Assembly (NCBI RefSeq): GCF_035818635.1
Contig: NZ_JAYLLH010000034.1
Coordinates: 1-32,791 of the forward strand
Source: Mesobacterium_A hydrothermale
Lineage (GTDB): Bacteria; Pseudomonadota; Alphaproteobacteria; Rhodobacterales; Rhodobacteraceae
Direction of reading: 5' to 3'
Length of the DNA stretch: 32,791 nucleotides
Part shown: piece after piece, positions 23,932-30,345 of the stretch
Layout of the letters: the number at the start of each line of letters is the position of its first letter
Position numbering within the stretch: the first letter of the stretch is position 1
Program-made: the position numbers and the translations under genes
Notes under the pieces: generated by a model
The model's database searches: none
Seen by the model: the letters and a program-made list of their open reading frames with translations, nothing else
Told to the model about the DNA's origin: nothing

Positions 23932-24339
23932 TCAGGTCTTGTCCGCTGCCCCGCGCTCGGCCTTCTTGCGCACCAGCACCGCCCGCAGGTCGTGCAGGGC
24001 CAGCAGCAGATCGTCGGTCACCGCCGCAAGCTCCGCCGCCCCCGCGCGCCCTTGCGCCCAGATCGTCGCCGCGTGCACCTGGTCCACCAGACGCCGCATG
24101 TCATCCAGTTCGCGCGCGGCCAGCACCTCGGCCCGCGCCGCCATCCAGTCCCCGATCGCGGCCTCGTCGGCAGCGCTCAATGCGGTTTTCCCGTGCGGCC
24201 GGATCTCGCCGTTGCGGATGTTGACCACGGCGATCTGCTCCATTTCGATCCGCCGCATCCGGTTGCGGCTGTCGACCCGGAACACCGCCGCGCCGTTCTC
24301 GCGGGTGCGAAAGTAATAGTCGGGAAGCTCATCGCCCAT
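23932..24339 (-). CDS. Conserved hypothetical protein, soluble
   Basis: A 135-residue protein without signal or membrane segments. The N-terminal part (about 1-45: MGDELPDYYFRTRENGAAVF, then a basic RNRMRRIEM) looks like a small beta-rich fold. The C-terminal half (about 60-130) is predominantly helical and charged. Similar proteins are, from memory, common as uncharacterised genes in Rhodobacterales; I recognise no domain. The ATG at 24337-24339 has AGGAG nine bases upstream; a GTG three codons earlier is too close to that site. It lies between aspC and the glycogen operon on the same strand, 193 bases upstream of glgP, so it is probably transcribed separately from the operon. Confidence 0.78.
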   Translation of the reverse strand: MGDELPDYYFRTRENGAAVFRVDSRNRMRRIEMEQIAVVNIRNGEIRPHGKTALSAADEAAIGDWMAARAEVLAARELDDMRRLVDQVHAATIWAQGRAGAAELAAVTDDLLLALHDLRAVLVRKKAERGAADKT

Positions 24340-24390
24340 GGCGCACACTCCTTTTTTCCCGCCCGCTCGCTGTCATCCGAATCCCCTGTC

Positions 24391-24460
24391 CTTCTTCTGG
24401 CCGGAAATATCCCGGAGAGCACGAGAGGCAGAGCCTCTCGTACGCGCGCGCCCCGCGCGT
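24391..24460 (-). repeat. Gene-3'-end repeat element, copy C
   Basis: Read on the minus strand after the aspC stop: ACGCGCG/CGCGCGT stem (24442-24460), then ACGAGAGGC/GCCTCTCGT with a TCT loop (24421-24441, 9-bp perfect stem), then CTCCGGGATATTT and GGCCAGAAGAAG (ending at 24391). The core and tail (24391-24415) are identical to copy B over GGGATATTTCCGGCC and AGAAGAAG. The element follows aspC directly and precedes the hypothetical gene at 23932-24339. Confidence 0.8.
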
Positions 24461-24462
24461 CC

Positions 24463-25665
24463 TTACCGCAGCCCCTCGCAGAACCGCTTGATCCGCGCGC
24501 AGGCCTCGGTCAGCGCCGCGTCCGACGTGGCATGGCTCACCCGGAAATGCGGTGCCAATCCGAAGGCCGCGCCAAAAACCACCGCCACGCCGGTTTCCGC
24601 CAGCAGCGCCGTGGCAAAGGCTTCGTCATCGACGATCCTGGTACCGCCCGCCGACGTTTTGCCGATACAGCCCGCGACTGACGGATAGACGTAAAACGCC
24701 CCGTCCGGCACCGGGCAGGTCAGGCCGGGGCAGGCGTTCAGCCCTTCGACCACAAGGTCGCGCCGCCTCTGGAACACCTTGACCCAGTCCTGCAGGAAGT
24801 CCTGCGGCCCGTTTAGCGCCTCGACCGCCGCCCATTGGCTTGGCGTGCAGGGGTTCGAGGTCGACTGCGACTGCACCTTGCGCATCGCCTTGATCAACGC
24901 TTCGGGGCCGGCCGCGTAACCGATCCGCCAGCCGGTCATGGCATAGGCCTTGCTGACCCCGTTGCAGGTCAGCGTGCGGTCATAAAGCCCCGGCTCGACC
25001 TCCGCCGGGGTGCAAAAGACGAAATCGTCGAACACCAGGTGTTCATACATGTCGTCGCTCATCACCCAGACATGCGGGTGGCGCATCAGGACATCGGTCA
25101 GCGCCTTCAGCTGCGCGCGCGTGTATCCCGCCCCGGTCGGGTTCGACGGAGAATTGAAGATCAGCCATTTGGTGTTGGGCGTGATCGCCGCCTCCAGCGC
25201 CTCGGGCGTCATGCGGAAACCGGTTTCCATCGGGCAGTCCACGATCACCGGCGTGCCCCCGGCGATCAGCACCATGTCGGGATAGCTGACCCAGTAGGGC
25301 GCAGGGATGAGGACCTCGTCGCCGGGGTTCAGCGTGGCGACCAGCGCGTTGAACAGAACCTGCTTGCCGCCCGACGACACCGACACCTGGTTCGGCATGT
25401 AGCTCAGCCCGTTTTCGCGCGCGAACTTGTCACAGATCGCCTGTTTCAGCTCGGGGATGCCATCGGGGGCGGTGTACTTCGTTTTCCCGGCATTGATTGC
25501 CGCAATTGCAGCGGCCTTGATGTGGTCCGGCGTGTCAAAGTCGGGTTCGCCGGCGCCCAGCCCGATCACGTCCTGGCCTGCCTGTTTCATTTCCAGCGCC
25601 TTGGTCGAAATCGCGATCGTCGGCGAAGCTTTGACGCGGGACAGGGATTCGGACAGGAAAGGCAT
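24463..25665 (-). CDS. aspC: PLP-dependent aspartate aminotransferase (class I, subgroup Ib)
   Basis: A 400-residue transaminase interconverting aspartate/2-oxoglutarate and oxaloacetate/glutamate. The start FLSESLSRVKASPTIAISTKALEMKQAGQDVIGLGAGEPDFDTP is typical of subgroup Ib enzymes of alphaproteobacteria. Other markers are KYTAPDGIPELKQAI, FNSPSNPTGAGY, SDDMYEHLVFD, and the Schiff-base lysine in NGVSKAYAMTGWRIGYAAG, followed by a C-terminal substrate arginine in HFRVSHATSD. The ATG at 25663-25665 has GGAG at good spacing. The 88-bp gap to the divergent XRE gene includes a small dyad GTCGC-AAGCC-GCGAC (25722-25736). Some subgroup Ib enzymes also accept prephenate or other amino acids, so exact specificity is open. 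Confidence 0.93.
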   Translation of the reverse strand: MPFLSESLSRVKASPTIAISTKALEMKQAGQDVIGLGAGEPDFDTPDHIKAAAIAAINAGKTKYTAPDGIPELKQAICDKFARENGLSYMPNQVSVSSGGKQVLFNALVATLNPGDEVLIPAPYWVSYPDMVLIAGGTPVIVDCPMETGFRMTPEALEAAITPNTKWLIFNSPSNPTGAGYTRAQLKALTDVLMRHPHVWVMSDDMYEHLVFDDFVFCTPAEVEPGLYDRTLTCNGVSKAYAMTGWRIGYAAGPEALIKAMRKVQSQSTSNPCTPSQWAAVEALNGPQDFLQDWVKVFQRRRDLVVEGLNACPGLTCPVPDGAFYVYPSVAGCIGKTSAGGTRIVDDEAFATALLAETGVAVVFGAAFGLAPHFRVSHATSDAALTEACARIKRFCEGLR

Positions 25666-25753
25666 CGGGTCGGCTCCGGTTTGAAGTGGCTCGCCCCATG
25701 TCTTAGGGTGCGCCCGATCCCGTCGCAAGCCGCGACACGCAAAGGAGAGAGCA

Positions 25754-26143
25754 ATGACCGAGAACTGGTACGGCCCGGATGCAGCAACCTTCGGCGACCG
25801 CGTGGCCGCCGCGCGCGAGGCTGCGGGCATGACACAGGAACAACTCGCCAAGCGCATGGGAATCAAGCTCAAGACCCTGCGCGCCTGGGAAGATGACCTG
25901 TCCGAACCCCGCGCCAACAAGCTGTCGATGATGGCGGGCATGCTGAATGTCTCGATCATGTGGCTGCTCAATGGCGAAGGCGAAGGGCTCGATGCGCCCT
26001 CCGATGCCACCGAACTGTCGGGCGACGTGATCGATATCCTGACCGAAATGCGCGAATTGCGGACCCAGTTGAAGGGTCAGGTCGAACGACTGGCCCGGCT
26101 GGAAAAGAAATTGCGCCTGAAACTGAAGGCCCCCAGCGAATGA
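25754..26143 (+). CDS. XRE-family helix-turn-helix protein with C-terminal coiled coil
   Basis: A 129-residue DNA-binding protein. The HTH_XRE domain covers about residues 11-65 (FGDRVAAAREAAGMTQEQLAKRMGIKLKTLRAWEDDLSEPRANKL). The C-terminal 88-127 region (heptad-like Leu/Ile with charged residues, ending LEKKLRLKLKAP) should form a coiled coil for dimerisation. The ATG at 25754 has AGGAGAGA just upstream. Its stop overlaps the sdhE start in an ATGA junction, so both are translated from one mRNA. The target is unknown; the aspC divergent promoter is one candidate. Confidence 0.9.
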   Translation: MTENWYGPDAATFGDRVAAAREAAGMTQEQLAKRMGIKLKTLRAWEDDLSEPRANKLSMMAGMLNVSIMWLLNGEGEGLDAPSDATELSGDVIDILTEMRELRTQLKGQVERLARLEKKLRLKLKAPSE

Positions 26144-26403
26144 CCGAAACGCCTGAAAACCGCCTCAAACGCCTCACGATGCGCTCGATGCGCCGGGGCA
26201 TCAAGGAAATGGACATCATCCTGTCGCGCTATGCCGCGGCCCGGTTGTCGTCCATGTCCGGTGCCGAACTCGACGCATACGAGGCGCTCTTGTCGGAAAA
26301 CGATCAGGATCTTTACCAGTGGGTGTCGGGCCAGATTCCCGCGCCTGACGCGCTGGCACCGATGATCGCCGATATTTCCGAGGTGGCCTTCGCGGCCAAA
26401 TAA
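26140..26403 (+). CDS. sdhE: FAD assembly factor SdhE (succinate dehydrogenase assembly factor 2 family)
   Basis: An 87-residue protein that promotes covalent FAD attachment to SdhA (and FrdA). The diagnostic RGxxE motif appears as MRSMRRGIKEMDIILSRY (residues ~13-30), followed by an acidic helix (LDAYEALLSENDQDLYQWVSG) typical of the fold. Family length is 80-100 residues. Its ATG overlaps the stop of the XRE gene by four bases, implying translational coupling. No sdh genes are in the window. Confidence 0.95.
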   Translation: MTETPENRLKRLTMRSMRRGIKEMDIILSRYAAARLSSMSGAELDAYEALLSENDQDLYQWVSGQIPAPDALAPMIADISEVAFAAK

Positions 26404-26440
26404 AACGGATTTTAGGCGACGGTGCGTTGCTTAACTGCTT

Positions 26441-26472
26441 GTTTCGGTTTTTGCCCGAATTTCCCTCGAAAC
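26441..26472. promoter_or_regulatory. Dyad upstream of the LdtR-like gene
   Basis: GTTTCG (26441-26446) and CGAAAC (26467-26472) are perfect inverted repeats with a 20-nt spacer, in the AT-richer gap before the MarR gene. It may be an autoregulatory operator; the evidence is weak. Confidence 0.3.
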
Positions 26473-26494
26473 GGACAAAGAGGCGGAGACCGGA

Positions 26495-26992
26495 ATGAGC
26501 ATTCATCCCAATCTGGGCCACCCTGCGAAACAGGGATTCCTGGCCGGTTACATGGATACGCTGTCGCTGGTGGAACGGTTGCACCGGCTGGTGCTTGACG
26601 TGATCAAGGACGAATTCGAACGCGTCGGCGTGATCGAGGTGAACGCGGTACAGGCGCTGCTGCTGTTCAACATTGGCGAAAACGAAGTGACCGCCGGCGA
26701 ATTGAAAAGCCGGGGCTACTACCAGGGCAGCAACGTCAGCTACAACCTGAAGAAGCTGGTGGACCTCGGCTACATGCACCACCAGCGCTGCGAAATCGAC
26801 CGCAGGTCGGTGCGTGTGCGCCTGACGCAAAAGGGCCGTGACATCCGCGATGTCGTGGGCGCGCTGTTCCTGCGCCACGCCGATGCCATGGAAGACCGCG
26901 GTGTCATCGACATGGCCGGCCTGGACCACGTGACATCGTCGCTCAAACGTATGGAACGCTTCTGGACAGATCAGATCCGCTATATCTACTAG
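26495..26992 (+). CDS. MarR-family regulator, LdtR-like
   Basis: A 165-residue winged-helix regulator. The dimerisation helices (FLAGYMDTLSLVERLHRLVLDVIKDEFER, about 15-43) are followed by the MarR core INAVQALLLFNIG-like segment, the recognition helix around RGYYQGSNVSYNLKKLVDLGY (about 73-93) and the wing RCEIDRRSVRVRLTQKGR. The YYQGSNVSYN and DRRSVRVRLT strings match LdtR, a MarR regulator first described in Liberibacter that controls an L,D-transpeptidase gene. That link is from memory of the family. GGAG lies seven bases upstream of the ATG. Its targets are not in the window. The gene is convergent with the vWA-like genes, with no clear terminator between them. Confidence 0.88.
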   Translation: MSIHPNLGHPAKQGFLAGYMDTLSLVERLHRLVLDVIKDEFERVGVIEVNAVQALLLFNIGENEVTAGELKSRGYYQGSNVSYNLKKLVDLGYMHHQRCEIDRRSVRVRLTQKGRDIRDVVGALFLRHADAMEDRGVIDMAGLDHVTSSLKRMERFWTDQIRYIY

Positions 26993-27085
26993 CCCGCAGC
27001 GCAGCCCCCTCCTTGCCTGTCCCGGATCAAACCCCGATCACGCCCATGGCGCGACGTGGCACGCGGCGGCCTTGGCGGCATCGCC

Positions 27086-27781
27086 TCAGGGCTCGCCGGA
27101 AAACAGCTGTCCCTGCAATTCGCGCTTCAGCTTGCGCACCATCGCCGCCTCGTAGCCGCCGAAACTCAGCGCGGTTTCGATGAACGCGTCGGGCCCGGAA
27201 ATCACCCGCGCGTCGTAATAGGCCTGCAATTCGCCAACGAACGTCTGCTGCTGGTCGCCCGCGCCGGTGCCGATCACCAGCCCGTTCACCGTAATCCCCG
27301 CCGCACTCATCTGCGGGCGGATGTCCTGCGGCTCTGGCCCGGTGTTGGATTTGCCGTCGCCCGACACATCCAGCGTGCGCTTCCAGCACGCCTCTTGCGT
27401 CGAAAGCTGCGACAGACCGGTCAGCAGCGCCGCCCCGATCGCGGTTGACGGGTCGCCCTGCGGCCGCGACGCCCCCCGGATCGTTGCGACGATCACCTGC
27501 AAGGTCGCCGCGCTGTCGACGTCGGTCCAGTCCAGGATCACCTGCTGCGTGCCGGGTCCGCTCCATTGATACACCATCAGCCGCACCGGGCTGGACGGCA
27601 TGAAAAACAGCGCGTCCTGCACCTCTGGGTGCAACAACGCATTGGCCAGCCCGTTGATCTGCAAAGCATATTCGCGGCTATCCACCGAGCCGGAAATATC
27701 CAGCGCCAGCGCCAGCGCCTGTCGACACCCGGCCTGGGCGATCCCGGCCCAAAGCGTCAGCAAAACGGCAAGTGTCTTCAT
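27086..27781 (-). CDS. Exported von Willebrand A-type protein (DUF1194-like), paralog 1
   Basis: A 231-residue protein with a Sec signal peptide (hydrophobic 3-13, cleavage likely after AQA at 17). The mature part has a vWA-like fold with the metal-ion-dependent adhesion motif DISGS (D28, S30, S32) after LALALD, and a conserved LDVSGDGKSN segment in the middle. I associate this pattern with the DUF1194 family, function unknown. A cysteine pair (C19 and a Cys in QEACW) is also present in the neighbour and may form a disulfide. It is paralogous along its length to 27778-28476, whose stop overlaps its ATG (ATGA). Periplasmic or surface location is inferred. Confidence 0.85.
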   Translation of the reverse strand: MKTLAVLLTLWAGIAQAGCRQALALALDISGSVDSREYALQINGLANALLHPEVQDALFFMPSSPVRLMVYQWSGPGTQQVILDWTDVDSAATLQVIVATIRGASRPQGDPSTAIGAALLTGLSQLSTQEACWKRTLDVSGDGKSNTGPEPQDIRPQMSAAGITVNGLVIGTGAGDQQQTFVGELQAYYDARVISGPDAFIETALSFGGYEAAMVRKLKRELQGQLFSGEP

Positions 27782-28476
27782 CCCGGCGGCATCTCCTGTT
27801 CCGCGGCCCCCATCATCACCCCGCCGATTTCCCGCAACAGCTTGCGCGTCATCGCGCGCCGGAACCCGGCATAGCCTTCCGAGGTCTCGACAAACGCGCC
27901 CGGCCCGTGCCGCACCTCGTCGCGGTAATAGGCCAGCACCCCGTCATCGGCCCCCAGCACCGCCAGCCCGTTCACCGTGACCCCTTCGAACGGGAAATGG
28001 CGATAGGCGTGGGTTGGCAGGAACCCGTCATTGGTGATGCCATCGCCCGACACGTCGATCACCTTGCGGTCGCAGGCCGGAGCCCGGCGCAGCAGCGTCG
28101 CCCCGTATCCCAGCGCATAGCCCATTGCCGTGGGAAACCGCGTGTGGCTGCGCGGAAATGCCCGGATCGCCTGCGCCGCCGCGCCGATGTCGCCAGTATC
28201 GCGCAGCGGCATCCAATCCAGCACCAGCGTCGATTGCCGTCGCCCGCTCCACTCATACACGGCCAGCACCACGCTGCCAGGCCCCCCGGCCAGCAGCGCG
28301 CGCTGGATATCGGGATCGGTCAGCGCGGCGGCCAACCCGTCGCGCTGCAAGGCATATTCCTGCCCATCGACCGAGGACGAAACGTCCAGCGCCAGCACCA
28401 ATGCCAGACGGCACTGTCCCTGCGCCTGCGCCATACCGGCCCACACGGTCAACGCGGCAAGAAAGGCCCTTACCAA
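27778..28476 (-). CDS. Exported von Willebrand A-type protein (DUF1194-like), paralog 2, TTG start
   Basis: A 232-residue paralog of the downstream gene, sharing signal-peptide form (VRAFLAALTVWAGMAQA), the MIDAS motif DVSSS (D31, S33, S35), IDVSGDGITN, and TVNGLAVLGADD. No ATG or GTG gives a sensible N-terminus. The best start is TTG (complement of 28474-28476), which overlaps the end of the gloA-like gene and gives the same length and signal as paralog 1. The reading frame upstream of that TTG encodes no signal and overlaps gloA. The four-base overlap with paralog 1 indicates a coupled tandem pair, perhaps acting together. Confidence 0.82.
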   Translation of the reverse strand: MVRAFLAALTVWAGMAQAQGQCRLALVLALDVSSSVDGQEYALQRDGLAAALTDPDIQRALLAGGPGSVVLAVYEWSGRRQSTLVLDWMPLRDTGDIGAAAQAIRAFPRSHTRFPTAMGYALGYGATLLRRAPACDRKVIDVSGDGITNDGFLPTHAYRHFPFEGVTVNGLAVLGADDGVLAYYRDEVRHGPGAFVETSEGYAGFRRAMTRKLLREIGGVMMGAAEQEMPPG

Positions 28477-28898
28477 TGGCCGATGTTTTCCATGCTGATC
28501 CACGGCTCCGCCGGGGGCAGGGCGTCGCCCTGTTGCAGCAGCTCTACCGACACGTTGTCGGGCGACCGCACAAAGGCCATGCGCCCGTCGCGCGGCGGGC
28601 GGTTGATCGTCACGCCATTGTCCATCAGGTGCTGGCACATTTCATAGATGTTGGGTACGGAATAGGCGAGGTGCCCAAAATGGCGGCTGTCCGACGGCAA
28701 CCCGTCGTCGCCGTCCCAGTTCCAGGTCAGTTCCACCGGGCATTCTTCCTGCCCCTCGGGGGCCATGAAGATCAGCGAAAACCGGCCCTGTTCGCTGTCC
28801 ATCCGGCGGGTCTGTTTCAGCCCCAACAGGGCATAGAAGGCCATCGAGGCCTCAAGGTCTTTCACGCGCACCATGGTGTGCAGGTAACGGATCGGCAT
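28470..28898 (-). CDS. gloA: Lactoylglutathione lyase-like VOC protein (glyoxalase I)
   Basis: A 142-residue glyoxalase I-type protein, which would isomerise the glutathione-methylglyoxal hemithioacetal. The metal ligands fall where expected: His7 (YLHTMVRV), Glu56 (PVELTWNWD), His76 (HFGHLAYSV) and Glu119 (SVELLQQ). The FYALLGLKQTRRMD segment is typical. The ATG at 28896-28898 has AGGAGAG at good spacing; an upstream in-frame start lacks a site. Its 3' end overlaps the TTG start of the vWA-like paralog 2 by seven bases. The product is cytosolic while the following proteins are exported, so the operon may be incidental. Other VOC substrates remain possible. Confidence 0.87.
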   Translation of the reverse strand: MPIRYLHTMVRVKDLEASMAFYALLGLKQTRRMDSEQGRFSLIFMAPEGQEECPVELTWNWDGDDGLPSDSRHFGHLAYSVPNIYEMCQHLMDNGVTINRPPRDGRMAFVRSPDNVSVELLQQGDALPPAEPWISMENIGHW

Positions 28899-28916
28899 GT
28901 CTGCTCTCCTTGTCAT

Positions 28917-28953
28917 GACTTTCGGTCACGATAGTCGGACAAACCGGAAAGTC
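28917..28953. terminator. Hairpin between the Slam-like and gloA-like genes
   Basis: GACTTTC (28917-28923) and GAAAGTC (28947-28953) pair perfectly, extended by GGT/ACC with one bulged base. It sits in the 61-bp gap after the Slam-like stop. No T-run follows, so a true intrinsic terminator is uncertain; it could also be part of the gloA promoter. Confidence 0.4.
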
Positions 28954-28959
28954 GAGACC

Positions 28960-30342
28960 TCAGAACGAGGACCGGAACCCCATATAGATGCCGCGGCTGT
29001 CGGAATCATAGACCGCCACGTTCGACTCCCGGCGCGACGCGCTCAGCGTCATGCTGGGGACGAAGCCGAAATACTCCATGTTCTGAAAGATCATCGTCAC
29101 ATCCGCCGACAACCGGTCGTCGGTACGGGGCAGGCGGGTATAGATGTTGCTGTCATACTCCTGCCGGCTGGCGGTCACGCCGAAATCGAACCGGACCTGC
29201 CCCAGAGGCTTGGCCGGGGCATAGCGCAGCCCGATCCGGCGCTCGGTATAGTCATAGCGAATGTCCGAAGATGCGCTGCCCGTCGCCCCCAGCGTCAGCG
29301 TCAGCTTGCCCTTGGGAAACAGTTTGACATAGGCCAGATCGGCGGTGCTCACGTCCTGATCGGCGCGGCCGTTGAAACCTTGCCGCCAGTCATAGCCAAG
29401 GCGCAGCTGGGCGTATTGATCCTGTGCGATGAACAGACGCCCGGTGCCCGCCAGCAGGTGGTTGCGTGTCAGTTCGTCACCCGCATACCAGTATTCGGTC
29501 ACCTGCGCCTCCAGCCCCAGCCCAAAGGGCGAGCCGGCAAACCGGACATCGTGGGCCAGCCGGAAACTCAGTCGGGTCTGGGCATAATCATTGCCCTCGG
29601 CACCGGGCGCCTTTTTCTTGGCGCTGTCGGTCAGGGTATAAGTGGTATGGTTCAGCGACCCCTGGACAAAGGTCTGCGACAGCTGGGTCTGTTTCAAGCG
29701 ATAGCTCAGCGTGACCCCCGCAGAATACTGCGTTCCCGACAGCGCCTGATCGCGACCCGGAACAGACAGCGGCAAACCGGGGTAAAGCGGGGTCTCGAAA
29801 GTGTCGCTGCTCGATCCGCCGTTCACGTTCGACGTGGGCGCGATGTTGAAGCTCAGGTTCACCGACAGCGGGTTGCGCGACCGCACAAAGCGGAAATCCT
29901 CGATGGCCCGTGCCTTCAGGCCGTCGTTCGGGGCAAGATGGCTCGCCCGCCGCAGCCAAAGCTGCGCCCGCGTGCGTTTGCCGTCTGACGACAGTGCCTG
30001 CGCCATCGCCATCGAGGCCGCGTATCTTGTCTGTTGATCGGGGGCCGCGGTCCAGGCAACCCGCGCCGCGCGGGTCGACGCTGTGTAATCGCCCAGGTCG
30101 CGCAGCGCGCGGGCGCGGATCAGCAGCGCGTCGATATCGTTGGGGTCGCGCTGCAACAGCGCGTCGGCCATTGCCAGCCCCAGCGCCGGATTGCCCGCCA
30201 GAACCGCGTTGGCCGCGCCCTGCCGCATTTCCATTGGCGTCAGCGTGACGGTTTCCGCGTTGGACGGGGCAGGGGCCAGGGTGACCCCCAGCCCAAGAAC
30301 CGCGATGCTCAGTTGTTTTGCAAACCGCCCGAAGAGCGCCAT
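28960..30342 (-). CDS. Slam-like outer-membrane protein (surface lipoprotein assembly modifier family)
   Basis: A 460-residue protein with a Sec signal peptide (cleavage likely after SNA at 29). Residues ~38-155 are helical and TPR-like (DPNDIDALLIRARALRDLGDYTAS). Residues ~160-460 form a predicted beta-barrel with alternating strands and a C-terminal phenylalanine (MGFRSSF), a sign of Bam-inserted barrels. The barrel begins with NLSFNIAPTSNVNG (about 162-175), close to a hallmark of Slam barrels. In Neisseria, Slam exports lipoproteins across the outer membrane to the cell surface. Its start is three bases after the stop of a lipoprotein gene, the usual Slam/cargo pairing. Family assignment is from pattern and context; a different TPR-barrel protein is less likely. 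Confidence 0.83.
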   Translation of the reverse strand: MALFGRFAKQLSIAVLGLGVTLAPAPSNAETVTLTPMEMRQGAANAVLAGNPALGLAMADALLQRDPNDIDALLIRARALRDLGDYTASTRAARVAWTAAPDQQTRYAASMAMAQALSSDGKRTRAQLWLRRASHLAPNDGLKARAIEDFRFVRSRNPLSVNLSFNIAPTSNVNGGSSSDTFETPLYPGLPLSVPGRDQALSGTQYSAGVTLSYRLKQTQLSQTFVQGSLNHTTYTLTDSAKKKAPGAEGNDYAQTRLSFRLAHDVRFAGSPFGLGLEAQVTEYWYAGDELTRNHLLAGTGRLFIAQDQYAQLRLGYDWRQGFNGRADQDVSTADLAYVKLFPKGKLTLTLGATGSASSDIRYDYTERRIGLRYAPAKPLGQVRFDFGVTASRQEYDSNIYTRLPRTDDRLSADVTMIFQNMEYFGFVPSMTLSASRRESNVAVYDSDSRGIYMGFRSSF

Positions 30343-30345
30343 GAA

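Noticed and set aside
24442..24460. The CGCGCG-rich stem as an independent intrinsic terminator
   Set aside because: It lacks its own T-run and forms the first hairpin of repeat element C, so it is described there.
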